Part shown: positions 1 to 9,276 of the stretch, one piece after another | Numbering within the stretch: the first letter of the stretch is position 1 | How the letters are laid out: each line of letters starts with the position of its first letter | DNA from: Hyphomicrobiales bacterium | GTDB lineage: Bacteria > Pseudomonadota > Alphaproteobacteria > Rhizobiales > OSC116 | NCBI GenBank assembly: GCA_016744975.1 | Contig: JADGDI010000020.1 | Span: forward strand, 1 to 34,307 | Direction of reading: 5' to 3' | DNA: 34,307 nucleotides | Notes under the pieces: model-generated | What the model was told of the DNA's origin: nothing | Databases searched by the model: none | What the model saw: the letters and a program-made list of their open reading frames with translations, nothing else | Made by a program: the position numbers and the translations under genes

Positions 1-50
1 ATCCTCCTAAAACTTAGTAAAGCCTATATGAGAATTTTAGCACAAAAAAT

Positions 51-75
51 GGTACAATTTATGGGGAGCAGGTCA
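51..75. repeat. IS3-like terminal sequence (GGTACAATTTATGGGGAGCAGGTCA), oriented like a right end
   Basis: Reverse complement TGACCTGCTCCCCAT... resembles IS3-family termini (TGACCTGC-C/T-CCCC); lies just upstream of the transposase orfA. Call from memory of IS3 end consensus. Confidence 0.4.
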
Positions 76-92
76 AACCATTGGAGCAGATA

Positions 93-359
93 ATGAAGAA
101 GATGCGATTTAACGAAGAACAAATAATTCGAATATTACACGAGCAAGAAAGTGGTATCGCAACAGCCGATCTTTGTCGTAAACACGGCATTGGCAAAAGC
201 ACATTCTACAAATGGAAGTCAAAATATGGCGGTATGGATGTATCTGATGCTCGCAGACTAAAAACTTTAGAAGACGAGAATCGACGTTTAAAAAGCTTGC
301 TTGCCGATGCACATCTGGACATTTCTATGTTGAAGAGTGTGAATGCAAAAAAATGGTAG
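93..359 (+). CDS. IS3-family transposase OrfA (HTH_Tnp_1)
   Basis: MKKMRFNEEQIIRILHEQESGIATADLCRKHGIGKSTFYKWKSKYGGM is the typical IS3 OrfA HTH; GGAGCAG ribosome-binding site just upstream of ATG at 93. Confidence 0.9.
   Translation: MKKMRFNEEQIIRILHEQESGIATADLCRKHGIGKSTFYKWKSKYGGMDVSDARRLKTLEDENRRLKSLLADAHLDISMLKSVNAKKW
347..353 (+). promoter_or_regulatory. A7 slippery heptamer for programmed -1 frameshifting between OrfA and OrfB
   Basis: gcAAAAAAAtggtag at the orfA/orfB overlap; -1 slip joins OrfA ...NAKK to OrfB MVASVV. Confidence 0.7.
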
Positions 360-1257
360 CGTCTGTTGTTAAACGCGAAGCGGTTACTTACCTTAGGGAT
401 GGTTTTAAGGTGAGTGAACGACGGGCGTGCCATATTTTAGATATTCATCGATCTTTGATACGTTACAAATCTAAACGGCCAGAGGACATTGATTTACGTA
501 AGCGTTTGCGCAAATTATCTGTTAAGCGTAGGAGATTTGGCTATAGGCGTTTGCATGTCCTGTTGGCTCGAGAAGGTATACAAATAAATCACAAGAAGCT
601 CTGGCGGATTTACAAAGAGGAAGGCTTATCGGTTCGTAAGCGTGGTGGGCGCAAGCGTGCCATTGGTACTCGCAGACCAATTGTTTTACCATCCAAAGTC
701 AATGAGCGTTGGTCGCTAGATTTTGTGAGTGATAGCTTTATGGATACCCAAAGACAGGGGCAGGCTCCGGTAGACGTTTTAGAATGTTATGCATTATTGA
801 TGATTACAGCCGTGAGTGTTTGGCTTTAGTGCCTGACACATCCATCGGCGGTGAGCGTTTAGCGCGCGAACTGGACAAGCTGATTGATTATCGTGGCAAG
901 CCCGATACGATTGTCAGCGACAACGGCACGGAGATGACTTCTAACGCAATTTTAAGATGGCAACAAGATACCCATATTAATTGGCATTATATTGCACCAG
1001 GCAAGCCGATGCAGAACGGCTTGGTTGAGAGTTTTAACGGTAAATTACGTGATGAATGCCTCAATGAGATATTGTTTGAAGACCTACATCATGTGCGTAG
1101 AATATTAGCCGATTGGCGACATGATTATAATCATGTCAGGCCTCATTCATCACTAAACGAGTTAAGCCCATACATGACATTAAACAAAGAAAGGAATAAA
1201 GCTATTGCAAATCAACAAGAATTAAACAAAAATATCAAACCAAGACTCTATGCATAA
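353..1257 (+). pseudogene. IS3-family transposase OrfB (rve/DDE integrase core), frameshifted
   Basis: Two ORFs (353..829 and 784..1257) in different frames together make one OrfB: ...[15 protein letters not shown] + [19 protein letters not shown]...[10 protein letters not shown]...[23 protein letters not shown]...[10 protein letters not shown]. Confidence 0.85.
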
Positions 1258-1260
1258 ATG

Positions 1261-1283
1261 GATCTAACTTGGGGGCAAGGGCA
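1261..1283. repeat. Candidate right end of the IS3-like element (GATCTAACTTGGGGGCAAGGGCA)
   Basis: Immediately downstream of orfB, ends in CA, G-rich like IS3-family right ends. Confidence 0.4.
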
Positions 1284-1359
1284 GCTTTAGGATAGCGAGT
1301 TGTCTATAATTTATGACGTTTCAAATTATGATCTCTGTATCTGATGTTGAGATGACGGA

Positions 1360-2262
1360 TTAAGTTCTACCGTTACTTTTTAAAAATTCTAAGGCATCCG
1401 TTGCTGTTACTTTGCCACTTTCTTCATGTGGGATATGGCCCAAATCATCGTAAATAATGGTTTGGGAATTTTCTATGTCATTGTTAAAGCGAGCAGCTAA
1501 ATTTACTGGAATTAGAGGATCTTTTTTACCCCACATTATTAATGTAGGTGCAGAAACACCTCTTATTATATCTACGGTTGCTTGAGCGGTTGCTGAACGC
1601 AATCGAGAGGTAAGTGCGGATATATTTCCTCTGCGGGTTGCTAGATCTTTATATCGTTCGATTAATTTATCGGTGATGGTATCAGGTGAACCCATTACAA
1701 GCTCAAGATCTTGACGAATTAAAAACCTAGGTACTTTAAACCATTGGCCTAATATACATAATATTGGGGTGCTTGCTAGCTTCCAAGTGATTGGGGTACT
1801 AACATTTTCTAAGTCATACCCAGCGGAATCAATTAGTATTAGGTTTTCTATTCGCTTAGGAATTTTGGCAGCAATTCGCCATGCAATTTCTCCACCTAAT
1901 GAATTACCAGCTATGCTAAGTTTATCCACGCCCAATAGATTTATTAAATCTATACAAAAATCACAATAATTTATGCCTGAATAATCCAAGTATTTATATT
2001 TACCAGTCCATTTGCCTGTTAGGCCAAAAGCTGGTAAATCAAACCTAATTATTTGAAAGTCATTTTTTAAAATCTCCACCCATTCATCCCATGTATGAAG
2101 GCTTGAAGATGTGCCATGGATAAGAATTAGGGTTGGTTTCTCATCAGTACCTTCTTTACGAAAATGAACACGTTGGCCATTTAGGATAACAAAGTCATCG
2201 ATAGAATTTGCCCATTTTAAATCAAGTTTATCTAGGATGATTTTATTTGCTGATTTATTCAT
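1360..2262 (-). CDS. alpha/beta hydrolase
   Basis: HGTSSSLHTWDEW, GNSLGGEIAW nucleophile elbow, MWGKKDPLIP and GHIPHEE (Asp/His) typical of alpha/beta hydrolases. Confidence 0.88.
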   Translation of the reverse strand: MNKSANKIILDKLDLKWANSIDDFVILNGQRVHFRKEGTDEKPTLILIHGTSSSLHTWDEWVEILKNDFQIIRFDLPAFGLTGKWTGKYKYLDYSGINYCDFCIDLINLLGVDKLSIAGNSLGGEIAWRIAAKIPKRIENLILIDSAGYDLENVSTPITWKLASTPILCILGQWFKVPRFLIRQDLELVMGSPDTITDKLIERYKDLATRRGNISALTSRLRSATAQATVDIIRGVSAPTLIMWGKKDPLIPVNLAARFNNDIENSQTIIYDDLGHIPHEESGKVTATDALEFLKSNGRT

Positions 2263-4705
2263 TTGCAGCCTTGGCTAGTGATTCTAGAGGCAGGTTTTCT
2301 TCCATAAATTTAGCCAAATAGGTTTCTGCTGATTGGCATTTAGCAATGAATGCTTGAGTCTCTTTTGCATTAAATGGTTTTGCATAAAAATAGCCTTGCC
2401 CATATGTGCAATCTATTTGTTTTAGGATGGAGCATTCGAATTTTGTTTCGATGCCCTCAGCTGTGGTCTCTAGATTAAAGGCTTTGGCCAATTTTACAAT
2501 TGTATCAACGACTGCTAAAGCGCTTTTTTCATTATCTTTATCGCCTAAAGTACAAACGAATGCGCGGTCAATTTTTAATTTATCAATTGGCAATTGTTGA
2601 AGATAGGATAAAGAGGAATACCCTGTACCAAAATCATCTAGGGCGATACGAATTCCCATGGCACGTAGTTTTTTAAGAACCTTGATTACCGTTTCACCTT
2701 CTTCTAATAGAGCGGTTTCAGTGAGTTCTAATTCTAACTGGTGTATGGGTAGACCACTGTTTTCTAGCGCATCATTCACAACTTTAATAATGTCATCATT
2801 TACAAATTGAATAGCTGAGACATTCACTGAAAGACGCATGTCATTAGGCCATTCGGCTGCATCCAGGCAAGCTTGTTCCATAACATATTTGCCCAGGGGT
2901 ATGATTAGTCCACTTTCTTCTGCAAGCGGTATAAATTCGTCGGGACGAACCATTCCTTTTGTCGGGTGTATCCAGCGGATAAGGGCTTCAAACCCACCAA
3001 TTTTATTTGTTGCCAAGTTAATTTGAGGTTGATAGTGAATAATAAATTCACCTTTACTAATTCCAGACTTTATATCACTCAGCATTGTGAATTTATGGCG
3101 TGCATCATCGTCCATAGCAGAGTTAAATATTTTTATGGTGCTGCGCCCAGCGGCCTTGGCTGCATAAAGGGCTAAGTCACTGGATTTCATAAGTAAACTA
3201 GCGCTTTTGGCGTCTTTAGGTGCAAATGCAACACCTAGGCTAGCACGAATTTCTATTCTAAAACCACCTTCTGACCAAGGTTTTGCTAATTCTGTTTGAA
3301 TATGAATTTGTAGCTTGTTTATTTTTGTTTCGCTTAAATTACCAGGACAAAGAATTGAAAATTCATCTCCACCCAGTCGTGAGAATAAATAATTGTCGGG
3401 TAGGATGTTGGTGACTCTTTTTGCAACTTCTTGGAGTAAGTCGTCACCGACGGAATGGCCAAGAGAATCATTGACTGTTTTGAAATTATCTAAATCTAAT
3501 ATAAATAATGTACACGGTTTTACTTGCTTTTCATTAAGGAAATATTTTTGAAGTTGGTTTTGAAAATTGTTTCTGTTGGCTAATTTTGTTAATCCATCAA
3601 AATTAGCTAAATTCCACATGTCAAGCTCTCGACTTCTTTCTGAAGTAACATCTGACCCAACACCACGCCAGCCCAATAAATTACCGCGTAGATCAAATGA
3701 GGGGTTTGCGGTGATAGACCACCAACGCTTTTGATCTTTAATAATAACAGGCAATATTTGATTAGAAAATGGTTTTTCTTTGTCAAATTGTTTGGCTAGT
3801 TTTTCAAGCATGGCTTCAGATTCTATATCAGACCTGTCCTGGAGGCTGCTGATGATATTTAAGAACGGAATCTCTTGAATTTCTGATTGAAATTTTTGAG
3901 TGATTTCAATAATACGATGAGGAACATGCACCAATTTACCATCTTGGCTAATTTCCCATAACCAGTCATTGGCATTTTCTTCAAAATCATGTAGCAATAA
4001 ATTCACGACTTCACGTTGTTTTTCAATTTCAGTTTCTGCTTTTAGGTTTTTCAAGAAGCCTCTTGAAGTTAATAACACTGTTGATGTGAGGATGATTAGA
4101 TAAAATCCCATCATTGGCACTAACAAGTAATAGTTGGTAAAATGCCATATTGAAATACCAATCATTGTTCCTACTGATATAATGATAACCCATGCTATAC
4201 CTGCTTTAGGTAAGCTTGCAAATAGCCAAGTTCCTGTTGCAAGAAATGCGGCTAAAATTCCAGTGATTATTAGTTTATTTTGTCCATCTAATAAGCCAAA
4301 TAAATAGATAGTCATTGTAACATATAGAAATGCAGCAATGTTTAAATCAATGGTCAAGACCCATGTTTTGAAAATTGAAACAGGTTGGTTTTTTTGGCTG
4401 TTTTGAAATGAGAACCACCACAATATATTTATTATGCCGATTGCCCACAAAGCGCTAACCCATGAAATCATAATCCATGTTTCGGTATATCCCCAAAATA
4501 GCCATGCTATTAACAAGGATATAGTTTGATTGCCAATGCTACTTAGTGGAAGGATTTCTAACACAGCGTCAAATTGACGTTTTCGATAATAATTTGCTGT
4601 ATCTGCACTGGCTTCTGGATCGTGAAGGCATAACTCTAGTTGATATTTTGTCCATTTATAAATAGAATTTAATGAAAATTGATTTGGATTTAGTTTTGCG
4701 GTCAT
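2255..4705 (-). CDS. Membrane-anchored PAS-GGDEF-EAL protein (diguanylate cyclase/phosphodiesterase)
   Basis: N-terminal TM helices; SRLGGDEFSIL; EALIRW, ELTETALLE, DDFGTGYSSLSYL, KIDRAFV, TAEGIE all intact. Overlaps the hydrolase start by 8 nt. Confidence 0.93.
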   Translation of the reverse strand: MTAKLNPNQFSLNSIYKWTKYQLELCLHDPEASADTANYYRKRQFDAVLEILPLSSIGNQTISLLIAWLFWGYTETWIMISWVSALWAIGIINILWWFSFQNSQKNQPVSIFKTWVLTIDLNIAAFLYVTMTIYLFGLLDGQNKLIITGILAAFLATGTWLFASLPKAGIAWVIIISVGTMIGISIWHFTNYYLLVPMMGFYLIILTSTVLLTSRGFLKNLKAETEIEKQREVVNLLLHDFEENANDWLWEISQDGKLVHVPHRIIEITQKFQSEIQEIPFLNIISSLQDRSDIESEAMLEKLAKQFDKEKPFSNQILPVIIKDQKRWWSITANPSFDLRGNLLGWRGVGSDVTSERSRELDMWNLANFDGLTKLANRNNFQNQLQKYFLNEKQVKPCTLFILDLDNFKTVNDSLGHSVGDDLLQEVAKRVTNILPDNYLFSRLGGDEFSILCPGNLSETKINKLQIHIQTELAKPWSEGGFRIEIRASLGVAFAPKDAKSASLLMKSSDLALYAAKAAGRSTIKIFNSAMDDDARHKFTMLSDIKSGISKGEFIIHYQPQINLATNKIGGFEALIRWIHPTKGMVRPDEFIPLAEESGLIIPLGKYVMEQACLDAAEWPNDMRLSVNVSAIQFVNDDIIKVVNDALENSGLPIHQLELELTETALLEEGETVIKVLKKLRAMGIRIALDDFGTGYSSLSYLQQLPIDKLKIDRAFVCTLGDKDNEKSALAVVDTIVKLAKAFNLETTAEGIETKFECSILKQIDCTYGQGYFYAKPFNAKETQAFIAKCQSAETYLAKFMEENLPLESLAKAANE

Positions 4706-4744
4706 TATAACTACTTAATTTTGAAGGATGAACTTACAAGAATA

Positions 4745-5185
4745 TTATTTATGAGTTAGCCAAATTTGAGTGCGATAAAATGGCCCCCAATAACCTCTTA
4801 ATTCTAGTTTTTTACCATTTTCAATAACGCGTAGCTGAGCGTTGTAAATATTACCGTTCTCTGGATCAAGGACGGTTCCACCTTTCCACCAGCCTTCCGT
4901 TCTATCGAGCTTGAAATTGCGCAATACAGTCATACCAATTACAGGCTTGTCTTTTCGGTCATCTGTACAAGGTGTGCAAATTGGCGCGTTGCCGTAACTT
5001 TTGTCAAAAAGCTTTGTGACTTTACCGTTTAGTATGCCTTTTCTTATATAGATACGTACTAAAGATTTAGCTTTATTTGTTTGGTCGTCTATTGATTTCC
5101 AGGTTTTTATTTCTTGCTGAGCCGCAAGTACGTTGCTGGTAAGCATTAATATAAGTGAAAAAATTAGAGCAAACGATAACTTCAT
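4745..5185 (-). CDS. DUF2147-like secreted protein
   Basis: Signal peptide MKLSFALIFSLILMLTSNVLA followed by WKSIDD...VRIYIRKGILNGKV...CTPCTDDRKDKPVIGMTVL...W-GGTVLDPENGNIYNAQLRV...LRGYWGPFYRTQIW. Confidence 0.8.
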   Translation of the reverse strand: MKLSFALIFSLILMLTSNVLAAQQEIKTWKSIDDQTNKAKSLVRIYIRKGILNGKVTKLFDKSYGNAPICTPCTDDRKDKPVIGMTVLRNFKLDRTEGWWKGGTVLDPENGNIYNAQLRVIENGKKLELRGYWGPFYRTQIWLTHK

Positions 5186-5549
5186 ACAATTTCCTTACGT
5201 TAGTAATCTTAAGTAACATTATGGTGGTTAAAAATTGATTAAAATATTATGGTCATGTCCCGCTTTAGTGCTGCTTCAAATATTCATTTAAGTAGCTACA
5301 CATCCAAAGCTAAGGGTGATTCCAAGTAAATACAAAATATACTTTACTGGATTAGGAAAGCTCAAATGTAACCTTTACTATCTAAATATTGAAAATGACA
5401 CCACAGAGTAAAATCTAAGAAATTTTTATTTGATGTAACTTCCTAGGGTTTCTGTACGTTTAACCCCACTATATCCCGTATAATCTCGGTATATCCCATA
5501 ATTCTTTTAGTATCATTATAAGTATCGGGTTACACTTGGAGTAATTGGA

Positions 5550-5586
5550 AATATCTCATTCGGTTCACTGAACTGAATGAGATATT
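5550..5586. terminator. Long hairpin downstream of the YeeE/YedE pair
   Basis: AATATCTCATTC / GAATGAGATATT perfect 12-bp inverted repeat, with pairing continuing inside (GTTC/GAAC); lies just 3' of the minus-strand gene ending at 5598. Confidence 0.6.
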
Positions 5587-5597
5587 ATTTTGTAGGT

Positions 5598-6161
5598 TTA
5601 TTTTGTTGATTTAACCAACTGCTTTGGCAAGAAAATTGCTATGACAATAAATATAGCTGCTAAAATAATTGCAACGAGCCAGCCTGGTGCGAAGTTAAAC
5701 ATACTTGTATAGGCATCAACCCCAGTATTAGCCAGTGTCATTTTTGCGCTGTCCATAAGCCCTGATTGTTTGAACCAGTCGTAGGATAGGCTGAAGGCAA
5801 ATGCGCCAAGTAAGCCGCCAACAACAAAGATAATTGCATCATAACGGCCTGCTACAATTGCGCTTAGGCTTGTGCCAGGGCAATAGCCTGCGATCGCAAA
5901 TCCAACTCCTAGCAATGCACCACCAATTAAAACACCCCAGTAGGTGGCTTTTACTGACAAATGGCCAATTTCAAAAATGCCCAATTCTAAACCGATAAAT
6001 AGGACTAATGAAGCTGTACCAATGGCAAATAATATTGTTTTCATTAATGTCAGATCAGTAAAGCGTAACATGTTAATAATGTTTTTGGGGTTCGTTGCTC
6101 CTATTTTGTTTAAAGCAAAGCCAAACAGACCACCTAAAATAATAGCTAAAAAAATCTGCAT
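5598..6161 (-). CDS. YeeE/YedE family (sulfur transport) membrane protein, second half
   Basis: Multi-TM; GVLIGGALLGVGFAIAGYCPGTSLSAIVAGRYDAIIFVVGGLLG is the YeeE/YedE conserved Cys-containing motif. Confidence 0.87.
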   Translation of the reverse strand: MQIFLAIILGGLFGFALNKIGATNPKNIINMLRFTDLTLMKTILFAIGTASLVLFIGLELGIFEIGHLSVKATYWGVLIGGALLGVGFAIAGYCPGTSLSAIVAGRYDAIIFVVGGLLGAFAFSLSYDWFKQSGLMDSAKMTLANTGVDAYTSMFNFAPGWLVAIILAAIFIVIAIFLPKQLVKSTK

Positions 6162-6163
6162 GT

Positions 6164-6736
6164 CTAATTTCCTTTTCTGTTAAACATTAACATAGCAACT
6201 GGTATGCCAGCGCCAAATACGCCAAGGGTAAATACATAGCCACTTAATGCGGTTTGCATAATACCACTCATCATATGGCCGCTGGTACAACCACCTGCTA
6301 ACCGGGCGCCATAAAGCACAATAAAACCGGCTAAAAACACAGTAACATAGCGTTTTACAAGGCTGTCACCAAAGCGTTCTCGCCATACATTTGGCATTTG
6401 TTTTTCTTGCCCTTCGGCCTTATCGCCACCTAGGCGAGAGGATAAAAATGCACCTGCAATCATAGCTATTACAAAAACAAAGCTATAATTTAATGGCTTT
6501 GCTGCATTTTTGGCATATTTACCGCCGCTTTTGTTTAGGTATTTATTTGATGAGGAATAGCCTGTTTTGGCGGTTTCATCTTTTTGGATGATGCTATCAT
6601 CAACTTGATTCCATATAATGGCATCTGCTATGACAAATTGGGTTGAAACGCCAACAGGTTTGACCAATGTAACGGCCAATAATATTGACAGGCCTAACAG
6701 CAATCCGCCAATATACCAGGGTAGTTTATTAGACAT
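6164..6736 (-). CDS. YeeE/YedE family (sulfur transport) membrane protein, first half
   Basis: GARLAGGCTSGHMMSGIMQTALSGYVFTLGVFGAGIPVA motif; the MSNKLPWYIGGLLLG start at 6736 is preferred to the ORF-track start at 6811 because the upstream stretch contains palindromic operator-like DNA. Confidence 0.85.
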   Translation of the reverse strand: MSNKLPWYIGGLLLGLSILLAVTLVKPVGVSTQFVIADAIIWNQVDDSIIQKDETAKTGYSSSNKYLNKSGGKYAKNAAKPLNYSFVFVIAMIAGAFLSSRLGGDKAEGQEKQMPNVWRERFGDSLVKRYVTVFLAGFIVLYGARLAGGCTSGHMMSGIMQTALSGYVFTLGVFGAGIPVAMLMFNRKGN

Positions 6737-6775
6737 TTTCTTACTTTCTTTTAGTTGCTTTTCCAATATTTTTAT

Positions 6776-6817
6776 ATTAGCAAATGCTAATTTATTAATA
6801 TTAGAAAACACTAATAT
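6776..6817. promoter_or_regulatory. Pair of palindromes upstream of the YeeE/YedE operon (candidate ArsR-type repressor operator)
   Basis: ATTAGCA-AA-TGCTAAT (6776-6791) and ATATTAG-aaaaca-CTAATAT (6798-6817), both perfect inverted repeats sharing the ATTAG/CTAAT half-site. Confidence 0.55.
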
Positions 6818-6880
6818 ACTAATGTAAAAAAAGCAATAGTTAAAAAAGCAATAGTGTTAAATATGCATGGGGAGATATTA

Positions 6881-7477
6881 TTAGGCTTCAAAATGCTGCC
6901 ATAAGATGGTTAACCAAATGGCTAATGCGATTGATATTGCGGTGAATATGCCAACGATTAACATGCTTGTTACAAGGTCAGACATTTGCGGTAATTCTCC
7001 AGCAAAAAGATATCCAAGCATGGCGTAGCTGATTGTCCAGAGTGTCGAAGAAGGTAGTGCGATAGCAGTGAACTTAAACCAGTTTGTTTTTACTGCGCCA
7101 CTCACATAGGAGACATATGGCCCTGTTGGGCTAAATATTGTATGACTAATGAAAATAGCCAACCAACCATAGTTTTTTAACAGGGCTTCACTTTTATTAA
7201 GGATTGGCTTTGTACGCTGAATTTGCCGTAAGCGGGTGAGTAAGCTTGGGCCAGCAAAGCGAGCGATTGCGAAAGCTAGTTGATCACCTATCCAATAAGC
7301 AATGGTTGCTACAAGTAGTACCTGCCATATTATTAAATCACCAGCAGCTGCGAGTGCGCCCGACGTTAACACAAGAATGGATGAAGGCAAGGGAATGCCA
7401 AAACACGCTAGTATTACGGTAATAAAAATAATATAGAGGCCATATTCTGGTATAAGGCCAAGAATGATTTCGGTCAT
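6881..7477 (-). CDS. DedA-family (SNARE-associated/VTT domain) membrane protein
   Basis: FGIPLPSSILVLTSGALAAAGDL, YWIGDQLAFAIARFAG, ISHTIFSPTGPYVSYVSG typical of DedA proteins. Confidence 0.87.
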   Translation of the reverse strand: MTEIILGLIPEYGLYIIFITVILACFGIPLPSSILVLTSGALAAAGDLIIWQVLLVATIAYWIGDQLAFAIARFAGPSLLTRLRQIQRTKPILNKSEALLKNYGWLAIFISHTIFSPTGPYVSYVSGAVKTNWFKFTAIALPSSTLWTISYAMLGYLFAGELPQMSDLVTSMLIVGIFTAISIALAIWLTILWQHFEA

Positions 7478-7836
7478 TTTTGGCTTTCTCTATATGTTTG
7501 TGCGACATTGCGAATTTTTACGGTTAGCTGATCTAGAGACAAGTTTTGTGATTCTGCAACTTCTTTGAGGCGCAAACCTTTGCCTCTATCATTGTCATCC
7601 AACCCCAATATATCAGCGACGATTTCTCTAGGTATATCATAAGACATAACAATGTATTTTGGGGTCATCCAGTCTTTAAGCGCTTCGTCTTGATGCTTAG
7701 GGTCATTAAAATAAATAGCATTTGCTAAAAAGGTAAAGCTAAAAAATAAAGCTATAACTGAAGATAGCAGAAAACCGCCGATGGGCAGCCAACGCTTTTT
7801 TACAAATCGCTTAAATTTAGATGAGAGCATGGGCAA
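7474..7836 (-). CDS. Hypothetical single-TM protein coupled to the DedA gene
   Basis: 120 aa, one TM helix, 4-nt overlap with the following dedA-like gene. Confidence 0.65.
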   Translation of the reverse strand: MPMLSSKFKRFVKKRWLPIGGFLLSSVIALFFSFTFLANAIYFNDPKHQDEALKDWMTPKYIVMSYDIPREIVADILGLDDNDRGKGLRLKEVAESQNLSLDQLTVKIRNVAQTYRESQK

Positions 7837-8014
7837 ACATAAAGTAACTCAGATTATTTTTTATAATGATAGCAGTTTAAAATCTAGTGTCTATAAGACA
7901 TTATATTGTTTTCTGTTTTCTGTCGCAGCCTTGTCTTTATAATTCTTTCTACACCGGTTGATCTTTGGGTATGGCTAAAAGGAGGTGAGCGAGGGGGAAT
8001 TGGAAATTTGGGGG

Positions 8015-8884
8015 TTAGCTTAACAAACCTTCATCTAGCATCATTTGTTCAAGTTTAATGCCTTCAAAACCCATTTCTGCTTTATATGATTTGTAGGTAT
8101 CGTAAAATGCGGGCTGTTTGCCTCTTTTTTTGGTGGCAGCGATTAGAGTATTTTTTTGCGTATGTTCTGATGCGACAAAGTCGATGACATCGACATGATA
8201 GCCTTGGGATTGCAGCAGCATGACGCGGGCATTGTCGGTCATTATATCTGCCATTTTATGTAAAAACAGGCCATGTTTAACAAATTTTGAGAGTGATTTT
8301 TTTTGTTTTAAACTCAACAACACTTCTTTTTGGCAACATGGAGCGCTTAAGATGATTTTGGACTTCATCTTAAGGCCCATAAATAAAGCGTCATCGGTTG
8401 CGGTATCACAGGCATGGAGTGAAACGACGGCATCATAATAGGTTAAGCCAGAATATTGGTCGGCAAAATCGTTTATGAATGATAGATTATCAAACCCACA
8501 TTTTTTAGCGGTTTCGTTGCCTTGTTTCATTAAATCACTATTAAAATCTACAGCATGGATTACGGGGTCTAGATTATTTTTTACTAAATAATTATATATA
8601 GCAAAGGTCATATAACCCTTGCCTGCGCCGATATCGATTGCTTTTACCCGTTTTTGATTTGCAGCGCCAGACTGGCTTAGTTTGTCAGATAATATCTCGG
8701 TAAACCTACTGATTTGTTTATATTTTTTATGCATTCTAGGTTTAATAATGCCATTATTATCTGAAATACCAGTTTCGATTAGAAATTGTTCCTTAGCGTC
8801 TAATTTGTATTTATTGGTATTTTTTTTAACATTGGTCATAATACGGCCTTGCAGATGTGTCATTCTGAAACTATTGAGTTTCAA
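8015..8884 (-). CDS. SAM-dependent methyltransferase (Methyltransf_32-like)
   Basis: AIDIGAGKGYMTFAIYNYL, VHAVDFNSDL, SLHACDTATDDAL, LSAPCCQKE. The true start may be internal (MTNVKKNTNKYKL). Confidence 0.85.
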   Translation of the reverse strand: MKLNSFRMTHLQGRIMTNVKKNTNKYKLDAKEQFLIETGISDNNGIIKPRMHKKYKQISRFTEILSDKLSQSGAANQKRVKAIDIGAGKGYMTFAIYNYLVKNNLDPVIHAVDFNSDLMKQGNETAKKCGFDNLSFINDFADQYSGLTYYDAVVSLHACDTATDDALFMGLKMKSKIILSAPCCQKEVLLSLKQKKSLSKFVKHGLFLHKMADIMTDNARVMLLQSQGYHVDVIDFVASEHTQKNTLIAATKKRGKQPAFYDTYKSYKAEMGFEGIKLEQMMLDEGLLS

Positions 8885-9008
8885 CTGTATAAAGAAAATT
8901 GAGCAAAATAACAGTCTAAATAAGCTGAAATTAAAGTTATATCTATTATAATAATAGAGTGATAATATAGTGTACAGGCTTGATGATGCCTAATTTTTGG
9001 AGATGTTT

Positions 9009-9257
9009 ATGAATATAGCGGTACTTAATTTGCATAGAGATATAGATGAGGATGCGCTGAAAAAACTATTTATAGGCTATGGGGAAGTTGATTCTTGCGA
9101 GATTGTTCTTGATAAAAAAGAAGGCACTTCTAAAGGCTTTGGCTTTGTTGTTATGAATAATGAAGCAGAAGCAAATGATGCAATTTTAGGGTTGCATGCC
9201 ACACGTGTTAATAAGCAAAAAATTAGAGTGAAAGCCGCAGGTTTACCGGCTTCATGA
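9009..9257 (+). CDS. RRM-type RNA-binding protein
   Basis: IAVLNL (RNP2) and KGFGFVVM (RNP1); ATG at 9009 with TTTGGAG ribosome-binding site. Confidence 0.9.
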   Translation: MNIAVLNLHRDIDEDALKKLFIGYGEVDSCEIVLDKKEGTSKGFGFVVMNNEAEANDAILGLHATRVNKQKIRVKAAGLPAS

Positions 9258-9276
9258 TCTTTTGAATGACAGGCAA

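Noticed and set aside
353-1257. Second programmed frameshift within orfB
   Set aside because: No slippery sequence at 784-829, and deleting a 23-nt segment restores the family consensus; the A7 site at 347-353 is the normal frameshift site.
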